In this document: positions 44,217 through 64,000 of the stretch, piece after piece
Layout: every line of letters begins with the position of its first letter
How positions within the stretch are numbered: position 1 is the stretch's first letter
NCBI GenBank assembly: GCA_963693365.1
Contig: CAVNZM010000006.1
Location: 10,230,001-10,294,000, forward strand
From: Amoebidium appalachense
Taxonomy: Eukaryota > Ichthyosporea
DNA length: 64,000 nt
Reading direction: 5' to 3'
The notes under the pieces: model-generated
Seen by the model: only the letters and a program-made list of their open reading frames with translations
Told to the model about the DNA's origin: nothing
Database searches by the model: none
Translations under genes and position numbers: made by a program

Positions 44217-44820
44217 TCACTTAACGACCAGAATGTAATCGCCGTGGCTGCTGCGTAGTAGCCAGCTGCCATCTGCTTGGTCCTGTGGGCAACCAATCAG
44301 AACAGGTGCCTAGTGCCCAAATATGGGCCAGCTACCCATGGTGTTGATCACAGCCGTGTGGCCACATCCCATCACAGTCACAGTACTGTGTGTTGCCTGC
44401 CAGACCGCACTTCCCATGCATGTAGTGTGTCGTGCACACGCATGCACACAGCAGCCACAAGGTGCTGTACAGTCGAATAAACATGCAATGTTGGCAGGCT
44501 GCTCTTGCTTCCACCATAGGATTTACTCTTGGGAAAAATCGTAAAATTAAGGTCCTACAGTAATGCATGAAACACGCAGGAATCGACACGAGCAAATATG
44601 CACATGTACGGTTGTCAAGCACATACACACCCCACCTTGAGAACATGCATGGCACACATTCAAGACATGACTCCAGTGAACAGAACCATTCAACACAACA
44701 TGCACAGGGCAGAGCACGAACGTGAACGAGAGGTAAGTGGAGCACCCACCCGCACACATAAATGTATGGTACAAAACCACAGGCAATGAAGGTGTAAGAT
44801 AATTCCTCAACACCCCCCCC

Positions 44821-44854
<34 letters not shown>

Positions 44855-45751
44855 CCCAAAAAAAAAAAGAAAAGAAAAGAAAAAAATGCACACCCACACA
44901 CACGTACCTTCAGCTTGTTTGCGGCGTACTCCCTGCGCTCCTGCTGGCTGAGGGATGGTGCCAGGGGGTGGAAGAAAGGGGCCCTCTCCAGCACCGTGTC
45001 TGCAAGGTTCAGCCACACACGTGCTGCCTGCAGCGATGCCAGTCACCATGCTGCACTAGGTGGCATGCATCACACAATCTACCCTTTAAAAAAGCACCGG
45101 CACTAACCATAGCAACAGCAACTGTAGCCTGTTTCGGTGCCTCTGCCGTGTGTGTATAGGCCTCTCCACGGCCGGCCGGCTGAAATCGCACGGGATTAAA
45201 TCTTTGCCAGCGAAGGCCAAAAATTACTATGTCACTTGTGGTTTTCTTCGATTTTTGAGGCTTTACAGTTGTCAGAACCTAACCAAAAACACATACACAA
45301 CGCAGGAGAATAATATGCGCCTATTGGTACCGTTTACTCCTAAGCGCAACACCAAGCCGCAAAGTTTTACAAAGTACAACCATGTTTTTCTCCCCATTGG
45401 CGGTGCCGTCGCAGCCCACGGCATTCGACCTTCGCTCGATCAGATTGCGGCGAACCATAATTTTGTAACTCTAGCGGCTAAGTTGAACTGGTTGAACGGA
45501 GTTCTACTAATAAGAAGTTTGCGGTGTCACGTCGCGCTAGGCAACAAATGGTATCAAAAAACACCTTTTTTCACGCTGCGTATCCTGTGCTAAGGATGTC
45601 TAGGCTTAGTGTGTAGGAACACCGCCATAATCGATGGATAAGGCCGGATCCATATGATCGATTGAAAATTTTTGGTGAAGTTTGAATCCAGTCGGTGGCT
45701 CACGGAGAGGTCTATGTGCCCATACCTTTCCAAAACTAATGGTCAAAAGGA

Positions 45752-45788
<37 letters not shown>

Positions 45789-46432
45789 ATGCAGCACACG
45801 GAGCAAAGTGAAACAAGAAGCACGGCACTCTGATGCCACACATTGCACACCTCCAGGGGGCTGACTGCTGCCGCGGGCTGTGGGGCCCTGCGCATGCTCG
45901 ATGACCGGTCAGGGGCAAACCCACTGCTGGCTGGTGGGGGTGCCTGTGGCTGGACAGGGGGGATTGGGGATACCTGGGGCTGAACGATGTTGGATATCTG
46001 GTTGGGTGGGGGTGTTAGAATATGTGATTGGGTGGGGATTTTAGAATATGTGATTGGTTGGGGTGTTAGGAGATGTAATTGGTTGGGGTGTTAGGATATG
46101 TGATTGGGTGTGGGTGTTCGGGTATGACATTTGGTGGGAGTGTTAGGATATCTGATTGGGAGGGGTGTTAAAAATTCAGGGTAGATGATTGGGTGGGGGT
46201 GTTAGAATATGTGATTTCGGGGTGTTGGGATATCTGATTGGGTGCGGGTGTTAAAATATGTGATTGGGAGGTTGTGTTAGAATATGTAATTGGTTGGGGA
46301 AGCTTCTTAATGAGGGACGCAAGGGAACGTGCAAGAGTGGGGGTAGGGGGAATAGGAATGAGCGTGGGAGATGGAGAGGAAACCGTGGATTGAGGGAAGG
46401 TCGGGGGAGTGAAGGCTAGAGATGGGAGCGAA

Positions 46433-46468
<36 letters not shown>

Positions 46469-46807
46469 GAATGCGTCAAAAAGTAAGAAGTACACAAGAA
46501 CAAACGGATAACACGATGCAGAATGCAAGCCATACATAAAGAGTATGCATGATAAGCAGAGCCCATCCTCAGGGGGGGCCCACGTCATCCACAGTACCCG
46601 AGTTTCGACCTATTCACCTCGTTAACGAAACCCAACTCAGATACTGTTTCACTTGAACATGGGTAGGTCACCCGTCTTGATCAGAGACGAGCAGTGTTGC
46701 TTATGCAGGCAAGGGCAGCCGGGGGGGGGGGGGGGGGAAGGGGGTAGAATGTGTTAGGGAGTAGGGAGCACAGTTTCACGATGGACAACACAATGCAGAT
46801 ATATCCC

Positions 46808-46838
<31 letters not shown>

Positions 46839-46985
46839 ATATAAAAAAATAAAAAATAAAAAATAAAAAAAAATAAAAGGCCCGAAACACCAATACATCG
46901 TCGTCATAAAGGGGAAACCCCGTACTGGGGATTGGGGTGGGGATGAGGGGGAAGGGGGTAAAAGGGGGGTTTTTTTTTTTTTGTT

Positions 46986-47031
<46 letters not shown>

Positions 47032-47557
47032 ACGCAAAGGAAAGAACTGTTCAAACGCGAGGCTGTTGCTGCAGCCCTTTGGGTGGGGGGATGGACTGTC
47101 ACATGGCGCCAAGTGGAAACATACACCAAAGGAACAATATCTACATAGACCGGTATGCCATGTCAAAATAGTTCCACACCAACACGCGTGTGCGCAAGGA
47201 GTGGGGGGGAGGGGGGGGGGGGGCAGGGTACACATACGTTAATATATTGTGGCAAACCCGATGCTGCAGGCTGTGCTGGCTGGGCCGGGGCATTTGTGTA
47301 TGCGGGGGCAGAGGGGGGCATGTCCTCGTCATCATCCGTGTCCGACAGAGAAAGGTCTGTGTGCACGTATGTGAGTGGGTGGGTGTGTGCATGCAACATG
47401 GCACTGCTTGTCAAACATGCAGGCGGGGAAGGGGGGGGGGGGGGTCGGAATGCATTGCCAAGTGTATCATACAAATTCGCGACGAAAGACGCAAGGCGGA
47501 TTTCACACCCCCTCAACCCCTTCCTTTTAAACAAAAGCAAACGCACACGCACACGCG

Positions 47558-47640
<83 letters not shown>

Positions 47641-47999
47641 CAACAACACGCACACCTCCCCGCCCACACAAACACACCCAACAACCCACCCACCAACGGA
47701 CACACCACCACCACAACCATCAGAGGGATCCAGCCCCCCCCCCCCCCCCCCCCCCTCTCCCCCTTCCCCAACCCCAAACCCCCCCCCCACACACACACAC
47801 ACACACACACCTTTGATATAATTGTGCAAGAACTGCTTGATATTGTTTGACCCCGCAGGGGCTGCCTGCCCCGACACCACCCCTCTACTCGGCTCTGCTG
47901 CAGGTGTAACTGGTGTGGGTTCGGCCCGAGGCTGTGGATGTGTGGGGTGGTTAGAAAGCAGGTGATGGGTTTGGCTAGCTAGCTATAGACGGCTGTGTG

Positions 48000-48065
<66 letters not shown>

Positions 48066-48201
48066 CGTGCGCGCGCATGCATGTGTGTTTGCGTGCGAGC
48101 ACTTCCGTGCGCGTGCGTGCACGTGTGTTTGTGTGTGTGCACGCACACATGCGTATAGGGCACCGGTCTGTGTGCGTGTGTATGCTCCACCCTGTCCGTG
48201 T

Positions 48202-48258
<57 letters not shown>

Positions 48259-48513
48259 CTTGTGTGTGTATATGTGAATGTATTGTACACGTGTGTGCGT
48301 ATGTGTGTGTTCATGGCCATTTTAGAGGTATGTGTGCATGTGAGTGTACGTGGCCATGATCGTTATCCTACACAGCCCTCCCCCACCCCCCAACACCCAC
48401 CCACCCACCCCGGGGGGGGGGGGAGAGAAGGGGACTTGGAGAGGGTGCATTAACGTCTATGCCTCTGTTTTTCTTTTTCGCAGACATCCCATAGGCAGCT
48501 TGGGGCGACAAAG

Positions 48514-48545
<32 letters not shown>

Positions 48546-50037
48546 ACCACCACCACCACCATCCCCTCTCCTTTCCCCTTTCCCGTCTTCCTGCCCCCCC
48601 CCCCAACCATGCCCAAGATCACTGTTTGCACGTACCCTGGGCATGGGCACTGGGCCCACTGGAACTTGTGGGATCATGTTTGGCTGGGAGGATAGGGTGG
48701 TGATGGACGGCCCACGTGACCTCTCTGCAGGTGTGGGCCTCGGGGCAGCAGCCGGGGTAGCCACTGCCGCTACTTGGGCCGGGGCCGGGGGAGTTGCAGC
48801 AAGCACCTGGGCGGGGGGGTTCAAGGCCTTTACCATATCTGATATGTTGGCATACAGAGGCGCATCATAGCTGGACGAGGCTATCGGTGCGGATTCTGGT
48901 GCCGGTGTCGGTAGAGGTGCTAAGGGCACTGACGCTGCTGCCGCTGCCGGTTTTTGTTGTGTTTGCTGTGTGGGTGGGGGGTTGGTTGGCTGTGCTGCCT
49001 GTGTGCTTGCAACAGGAGCCGTGGGCTTCAGGGGAGCCGGTGGCCGAGGCATAACCAAACCGTCCTCCGACCCAGGCAGGCACACGTTGGCCGCGTTGGT
49101 GAGGCAGTCCTTGTGGAAGTTCTTGCTGCACCCTGCACAGGGTGTATGTGTGGTCAGCCAGGGGACACGGGTGGGATGTGGGTAGGAGGAGGGGGGAGCC
49201 AGTGGCGGGAAGTGGGTGGGTGGGTGGGTGGGAAGTTGTGGGGAGGGGGGGGGGGGGGGGAGGGAGGAGGAAGGGGGGGGGGGGGGGGTTTTCGAGTGAA
49301 TGAGGGAGGGGGGGGGGGGGGGGGGGGGGGGAGGGGGACGAAGAAACTGTTGTACAAAAAAAAAACCATTTGTGCTCAAGGGAATATTGAGGGGAATTGA
49401 TGGGAACTTATCTAAACCCCAAGAAGAAACCCACAGAGAACGGGAGGTTCAGGCGAGCGTCGAAAAGCTTCTGCGGCGTAAGCAAAGACAGGCTGCAAGT
49501 GCACAAGTGCAGGTTTGAGCTCGCAGGGAAAAGAAACAGCAAGGCGCGAAGGAAGCAAATATGTTCCAACAAGCCAACCCTTGTGATCTCCTTGTCCTTG
49601 GTGTGCAGCTCCATCCTCAGGATGACACCCATAAGAAGATGTGAACCAACTCTGGCATGCGTCCCAATTTGTTTGTGCTTGTGCATGTCTATGCAAGTTC
49701 TGCAGGTATATGTGCTCTTTCAGTATTTTGGGTATGTTTGTGTGTGTTCCCAGATGTGCATACTGGGATCTGTGCATGTAAGTTCGGGTTTGTGCTTTCA
49801 AAAAGCTGTGCCCTGCTGATGTCCTGAGTCTAGGCAGCTCCGTGCATGCGTCACTGCTTTCAAGACACGCATATGGGTGCTGTTACCTTTACACTTCAGC
49901 CCCTGCCGGAAAAAGCCTGCCAGCGGCTTCTGGCAGAAGTCACACGGCACTGTCTGCTTGTATGTGTTGTAGTGCACTTGGTGCTTGGGCCCCGTGCTCC
50001 GGGCCAGGCTGCGTGGCAGCGTCCCAACAGCAGCCAT
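42821..50037 (-). CDS. C1-SH2 adaptor-like protein
   Basis: Nine exons (minus order): 50037-49887, 49132-48636, 47931-47811, 47356-47238, 45997-45851, 45027-44908, 44282-44221, 43295-43212, 42911-42821. All GT-AG in one frame, 463 residues; an in-frame TAG lies 21 bases before the ATG. Residues 19-68 form a complete C1 zinc finger with exact spacing H-x12-C-x2-C-x13-C-x2-C-x4-H-x2-C-x7-C; the Pro usually at C1 position 11 is absent but Gly23 and Gln27 are kept. Residues about 70-345 are a Pro/Ala-rich, probably disordered linker with YANI (Tyr144), YTNA (Tyr276) and YINI (Tyr294) plus an acidic DTDDDEDM. Residues about 360-460 form an SH2 domain: GSWLLR with the phosphotyrosine-binding Arg395, [21 protein letters not shown] and PLLYPV. 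No kinase, GAP or SH3 domain is seen. Membrane-recruited phosphotyrosine adaptor is my inference. Confidence 0.87.
43563..44213. repeat. GA, GT, T-run and G-run composite, SH2-gene intron 7
   Basis: GT arrays, a GA array (about 43646-43677), T runs and three G runs (about 43781-43821, 43998-44025, 44171-44213) make up most of this intron. The last G run lies directly after the exon 7 donor on the gene's strand, where it reads as poly-C. Confidence 0.9.
45985..46300. repeat. ~25-bp minisatellite, SH2-gene intron 4
   Basis: About eleven degenerate copies of GTGATTGGGTGGGGGTGTTA followed by GAATAT, spaced about 25-27 bp. The array abuts the acceptor of exon 5 (45998), and its reverse complement (CCAACCAG) provides that acceptor's final AG. 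Confidence 0.85.
46800..47032. repeat. C run/A-rich tract and T run/G run, SH2-gene intron 4
   Basis: A C run of about 24 bases passes into an A-rich TA-interrupted tract (46805-46878). About 90 bp further on, a T run passes into a 45-base G run (46968-47030). The two composites are inverted relative to each other. Confidence 0.85.
47548..47810. repeat. (CA)n array and C run, SH2-gene intron 3
   Basis: CG-to-CA array at 47555-47639, then a C run at about 47734-47755 and a final CA stretch that ends exactly at the exon 3 donor, so on the gene's strand the donor reads GTGTGTGT. Confidence 0.9.
48000..48260. repeat. (GT)n arrays, SH2-gene intron 2
   Basis: Two GT arrays (about 48001-48060 and 48199-48257) separated by GCGT/GCAC variants. 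Confidence 0.9.
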
Positions 50038-50906
50038 GTTGTCGTGTATGATAGCCTAATACAGGAAATGAAACAGATAATTAAATGATGAGAAAGAAAA
50101 ACCGAGAAAAACACTTTCAAATCCTCCGAGGTAACATGAGAAAGAAAAACCGAGAAAAACACTTTCAAATCCTCTGAGGTAACATCAGAAACCGAAGTTC
50201 AAATTTCCCGTTTTTCTCCCTCTCGCAGAACGTTCCTCTCTCGCATCTCGCCCAGTGAGTCACGGCTATGAAACGAAAAAATGGCTTTTGGGGTTTAACA
50301 CATCGTAGAAATTTGGGTTAAAGTATATGTATAAGGATTGCTCTTTGAAGTTCGAAGAATTTCGGCTTTGACCCTTGTAAAAAGAATAATAAAAAACTTT
50401 GTAAAAGTTCTGAACACGTGGTTTGTTTTATAACGTATAGGTTTTTTTCTCACTGTTAGGTAACTTAGGCACTCAAGTTGACTCAACCGTTTTAAAGATA
50501 CCGCAAAAAGAGGGGGAAGGCAGGGGGATTTTAAGGTCATAGGAGGCTTGTAGATAGATGACCAGAGCGTTATTCTCTTTACTGACTTTCGAGTGTATAT
50601 TTCTTAAATTGGGTTTTTTATTCTTGATTGCTTTTAACAACAAGCATTGATTGATTTACAAATATTTAATGTGATCTTGTCTTATGTATCGGATTAGCCG
50701 GCAAGGCTCACGCCTGACACGAACTTTGTGGCCTTTTCTACTTTTTGTGGCCCGGGAAGTTCAAAAAGAGAGTGACTCTGAGAGAGCTCATGGCCATGGG
50801 TCACTCCGTCTTTCACGATCAGTGATTTCTCAGTGACCCTCTACAAAGCGCAAGCGCTGTGTTTTATGGGTGTTAAAAAAAAACGAGGAGACAACAACCA
50901 AGAAAT
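50038..50906. promoter_or_regulatory. Divergent promoter between C1-SH2 gene and PRORSD1
   Basis: 870 bp of mostly unique, AT-richer sequence separates the two facing start codons. It contains a 48-bp tandem duplication at 50088-50183. No CCAAT cluster and no long microsatellite, unlike neighbouring intergenic DNA. Confidence 0.5.
50088..50183. repeat. 48-bp tandem duplication
   Basis: Two adjacent copies of a 48-bp unit starting ATGAGAAAGAAAAACCGAG and ending GAGGTAAC differ at one position (CCTCCG versus CCTCTG). It sits about 50 bp upstream of the C1-SH2 start codon. Confidence 0.92.
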
Positions 50907-51449
50907 ATGTCGGACGTATTGAAAGAAGTGCTAACCCGGCTTGAAGGCCTGGGCATTGAAGCACCTGTGCACGAACACCCCATCGCACTAACTGTGGATG
51001 AGTGGAGGCCGCATATCCTTTCTGGACCTGACCCAAACGTCACCATCACCAAGTGCTTGTTCCTGAAAGACAAGAAAGACAGGTTGTATCTCATCGTTGC
51101 ACTCGCCGATACACCCGTCGATATGAAACATCTGTTGAAGTCGTTCAAGGACTTGTATCCTGCACACACGGGCATGCAGACACTTCGCTTTGCTAACGAA
51201 AGCCTTCTCGAGCAGACACTATCCATCCAGCGAGGGGCAGTAACACCTTTGGCCCTGTGTATGGACAAGGAAAAGATAATCAACGTGGTTCTGGATCAAA
51301 AGCTGGTTGATCTTTCGGGGAAGCCTGAAGGGTTTGTGTGTGTGCACCCGGGTACCAATGACAAGACGGTGTATCTCCGGGTGGAGGACATCACCAGGTT
51401 TATTGAGGCACACCACGGACCGTACAAGGCGTGCTCTCTAGCCCCGTAA
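50907..51449 (+). CDS. PRORSD1: Prolyl-tRNA editing (YbaK/ProX) domain protein
   Basis: One intronless frame of 180 residues, the usual length of the stand-alone ProX/PrdX/PRORSD1 family. Visible features: an N-terminal helix region with LEGLGIEAPVHEHP; TITKCLFLKDKKDRLYLIVALAD with the Lys-rich strand expected in the editing pocket; the G-x-x-x-P loop GAVTP; and a C-terminal HPGTND segment followed by YLRVEDITRFI. Family role: hydrolyses mischarged Ala-tRNA(Pro), or a related mischarged tRNA, after release from the synthetase, in the cytosol. It is divergent from the C1-SH2 gene, 870 bp away. The start is the first ATG (50907), after a short A-rich leader. The second intronless gene of the window. 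Confidence 0.92.
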   Translation: MSDVLKEVLTRLEGLGIEAPVHEHPIALTVDEWRPHILSGPDPNVTITKCLFLKDKKDRLYLIVALADTPVDMKHLLKSFKDLYPAHTGMQTLRFANESLLEQTLSIQRGAVTPLALCMDKEKIINVVLDQKLVDLSGKPEGFVCVHPGTNDKTVYLRVEDITRFIEAHHGPYKACSLAP

Positions 51450-51971
51450 ACCTTTTTTGAACTTAAACGAAATCCCTTCACGTCCTCTTCTTCTTTTTTT
51501 TTTTTTTTTTTTACCCGAAGCCGGCTATTTTCATTTTAATTTTTTTTGTTTTTTAATTAGCCACTCTCTACTGGCAGGATGAGCCGTTACGAAGGCATCA
51601 CGTTCCGTATGAGTGTGCCCACTGGGCTCCAAACGGGTGAACTATGGCAATATATTTTGTCGAATGGCCTTGCTGTATTCCCATTTTAGTATGTAAACGG
51701 AGGAGACAAGAGGCTGGCTTTCTTTTGAATGAAGACAGAGCAGGGCCGCTGCACTGCTTTCATCACAATTTTTGCGCGCCAAGGCACACAGTGCTATTCA
51801 ATTGTATGCATGAAATATCGTTGGTGGCAGTTTAAACGGGATGTCATTCAATTTGGCTACCCTTGTTTATTGTCACATTGTGTGTGTATTGGCAGGGGTA
51901 GAAAGTAGGCCGCCCCTTGTGTGCTAATGGGGAAATCTGAGTTGGGAAGTGTTGCTCTGTGTGTATGGGAT

Positions 51972-52010
<39 letters not shown>

Positions 52011-52514
52011 GAAGGAGAGCTTGCCTAACGAATTAATTGAGGATTCTATTCCTCAGCTGTTATACTAGAGCTATGATATAAAGTTCTGCTAATGGGGTGC
52101 GCAGGCATATGCTGGTGGTCTTAGTGGTTTGTGTGTGTGCACAAGCTTTTCTCTTTCTCTTTTCCCTTTTTTTTTTTTTTTTTTTCCTTTTTTTTTTTCT
52201 TTTTGCGCGCGGGTGGAAGTGGAGGGGGAGGGGGGGTGCAGGGTAACATCCTCGTAGGAGAACACAGTGAAATGGTGTGTGTACATGTGTGTGTGTGTGG
52301 GGGGGGGGGGGGGGGGGGGGGGGGGGAGGGAGATATCATATGCATCAGGCTGCAGTATAAAATGTTAAATCCCGAAGCACAGGCGGTGTAGAGCGAAGGT
52401 ATCGACACGCAGGCATGCATAAACCTTTCAGGGCACCTGAATTCCCAGCATTACCTGCACAGTGTCAACACGCACTGAGTATGTAACTATATCGCATGAT
52501 ACCTTGCCCCCCCC

Positions 52515-52559
<45 letters not shown>

Positions 52560-53011
52560 CCCGGGGCCCCCGCCCAAAAAAGGCAACTGTTCGAGCTATG
52601 TCGACCCGGGCCGGTCCGTCCCTTCCCGATTCCCCTCAGCATGCATACATGTACATGGGCACAGCACGTGATTACTGCCGTGCTCGACTTCGATGGGGCA
52701 TACAGTCACATGGCTCGACTAATCAATAATACCACACCTGCGCAACCATGGCATTAATATGGGTAAGCTAGGTTCAAGCTAGGGCCCTCAACACGTACGA
52801 AGAAAACACAGCATGTACATACGCAGGAAGTCATGCTAATACGTCCCGGCCAAGTCCGTCATGATGTGTCTGCGTGTGCGTGCTGTACGTGCACATGTAC
52901 GCCAACGGTGCTGCCACGCTGCCGAGGAGTAGCTAATTGTGTGTGTGCAGTGACTGTGCACATGTATGACGGGCTGAGATCTCCTTAGCACTGTGGGGTG
53001 GGGGTGGGGGT

Positions 53012-53058
<47 letters not shown>

Positions 53059-53687
53059 GCGATTCTCACTGGCAGCTGCTATCTGCTGACAGACACTGTG
53101 AATCTAGAAGGCAGAGGGGGTCTTTTAAATTTCACGGGCATATGCATATTCAATGATTCATTGCTCAAGACGACATGGACCTAAAGGCCGGCATAGTCAC
53201 GTGCACCTGCACAGTGTGTGCACACTCATCAATGTTATTGCTGTTTATTACTGTGATCAATCAGTGAGTTCAGGCTTTGGAGGCTCGTCAACTTCCCCAT
53301 CAAATTTAATACCACCTCTAAAAAAAATTGAAAGCCCAAAGAATACGTTAGGTATCGTTGGTATTATATTCATACATCAATTTCCAGTGCTCACAAGTGA
53401 GCGCTCGCATCGATAAGTAACCAAACACATCTCCACACTGTCAGTTACTTGACTGATGAACAAAACAACATCATCATTATGTACATCTACACAGCAAGTG
53501 CACACACACCTACATATTCCTAGATCCAGCGTGCACCTCAGAGCATATGACTATTGAATTTAATTTTTAATGAGACATTGGTGGTGGGAATAAAGGTCGA
53601 CAAGCCAAGCAACTTATTTTGCTCGTATGTTGTGAGTCTTAGGCTAGGGCTTATCATATGCCCAGGCATATGAATGATTATGGGGAA

Positions 53688-53727
<40 letters not shown>

Positions 53728-53966
53728 TCGTTCAACTATCAAGTGTATGTTTGCCCCATGCTCCCTTTGAGTTGATGTTCAATGCCAACTTTCTGCTTGG
53801 TGCCCGAGCAAGGACAAGCAACATATGTGACATACTTCACTATAAACATCACAAATTCACTGTCACAGGTCCATAGAAAAGACTCAATAAGAATCGCAAT
53901 AACATTATTTCCCATTATCCTTCATCGTCTGAGATGTAGATGATTTGACATGGCCAGGTAGCAAAT
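51450..53966. other. Intergenic region, no gene recognised
   Basis: T run at 51497-51512, G runs at 51971-52009, 52299-52326, 53014-53056 and 53690-53726, a T/C-rich tract at 52150-52200 and a C run at 52508-52562. A small frame starting at 51579 (36 codons) is discussed among rejected items. Otherwise unique sequence with no recognised exon. Confidence 0.55.
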
Positions 53967-63520
<9,554 letters not shown>

Positions 63521-64000
63521 CTGCGGGCACAGTCCATGGTTTAAATAATATTGTATGATTGGGGGTTAGGTTGGTTTGGGGATGGTTGCGGGGGAGAATA
63601 GTGGAGTGCAGGCTTTGACAGGAGAGGTGGTGATGGGGATGGGGGAAGCGGGGGGAGGGGGGAGGGGGGGGGGCAGGGGGGGAGGAGGGGGGGGGAGGGG
63701 GGGGGGGGGGGAGGGGGTAGGCCGAATGAAGGAGATAGCAGGTGTGGGCAGTGTGTGAGTGTGTGGTCTTGTGGGTGGGTTAGGGGTGATGGTGTGTGCT
63801 TGTGTGTGTGCGTGCGGGGGGAGGACGGGCGGATGGGGGGGGGGGGGGGGGGGAGGGGAGGGGGGATGTGTGTGGGTGTATGCAGGACGAAGAGGATGAT
63901 TGGTGGCTGGGAAGATAGGTGGGCGGTGTGTGCATGTGTGGCTGTGTGAGTGGGTTTGGAGGTGGCGGTGGTGCCCTATTTGTGTGTGAAAAGGGAGGGA
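63521..64000. other. Right edge, probable intron of the C2-NT gene
   Basis: G-rich and GT-rich sequence upstream (on the gene's strand) of the first visible C2-NT exon. No further exon is seen before the window ends. Confidence 0.5.

Noticed and set aside
45315-45593. Plus-strand frame of about 93 codons with [12 protein letters not shown] start
   Set aside because: It lies inside intron 5 of the C1-SH2 gene and shows no recognisable family; chance open frame in unique sequence is more likely.
51579-51689. Small plus-strand frame MSRYEGITFRMSVPTGLQTG...
   Set aside because: 36 codons with good composition and an AG just before the ATG, so it might be a first exon (possible donor ACGG|GTGAAC). 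No continuing exon was found before 53966, so it is not annotated.

Overview
The window is nuclear DNA of a eukaryote. Genes are split by many GT-AG introns, lie on both strands without operons, and sit in a background of simple sequence: (CA/GT)n arrays, G or C runs of 15-45 bases, and composites of the two. The gene set points to a holozoan (animal or unicellular relative): an arfaptin-type BAR protein, an SH2 domain joined to a C1 domain, a PGM2-type mutase and a canonical ISWI ATPase. A single-celled relative of animals, for instance an ichthyosporean, is my inference; nothing in the sequence fixes the species.

Layout from left to right. 975-3663 (+): 3' part of an arfaptin-like BAR-domain gene, with its N-terminus not visible. 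6279-7673 (-): intronless nuclear-type protein with a SAND-like segment. 12101-16793 (-): complete seven-exon PGM2. 18924-36125 (+): complete 23-exon ISWI/SMARCA5 ATPase, head to head with PGM2 across a 2.1-kb promoter region containing five CCAAT motifs. 39432-41543 (+): RPL27A in three exons. 42821-50037 (-): nine-exon gene for a 463-residue protein with an N-terminal C1 zinc finger, a Pro/Ala-rich linker with three Tyr-x-Asn motifs, and a C-terminal SH2 domain. 50907-51449 (+): intronless PRORSD1/ProX-type tRNA-editing protein. 53967-beyond 63520 (-): C2-NT domain plus coiled-coil protein, open at the right edge.

For the multi-exon genes I rebuilt exon borders by hand. Every junction uses GT-AG and keeps one reading frame: ISWI gives 1109 codons, PGM2 605, C1-SH2 463, RPL27A 147, the C2-NT gene 403 visible and the arfaptin-like gene 166 visible.

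Non-genic structure includes two short inverted-repeat elements. One is pogo-like, with CAG...CTG ends flanked by TA, at 10885-11099; the other is a 277-bp near-palindrome inside a C2-NT intron at 54517-54793. There are three minisatellites (29, 32 and about 25 bp), a 200-bp tandem duplication in ISWI intron 2, a (CACTCC)n array, and recurrent T-run/G-run and GT/G composites with a preferred order. The genes serve unrelated housekeeping and signalling roles, as expected for a eukaryotic chromosome. The best candidate for something undescribed is the C1-SH2 adaptor-like gene.
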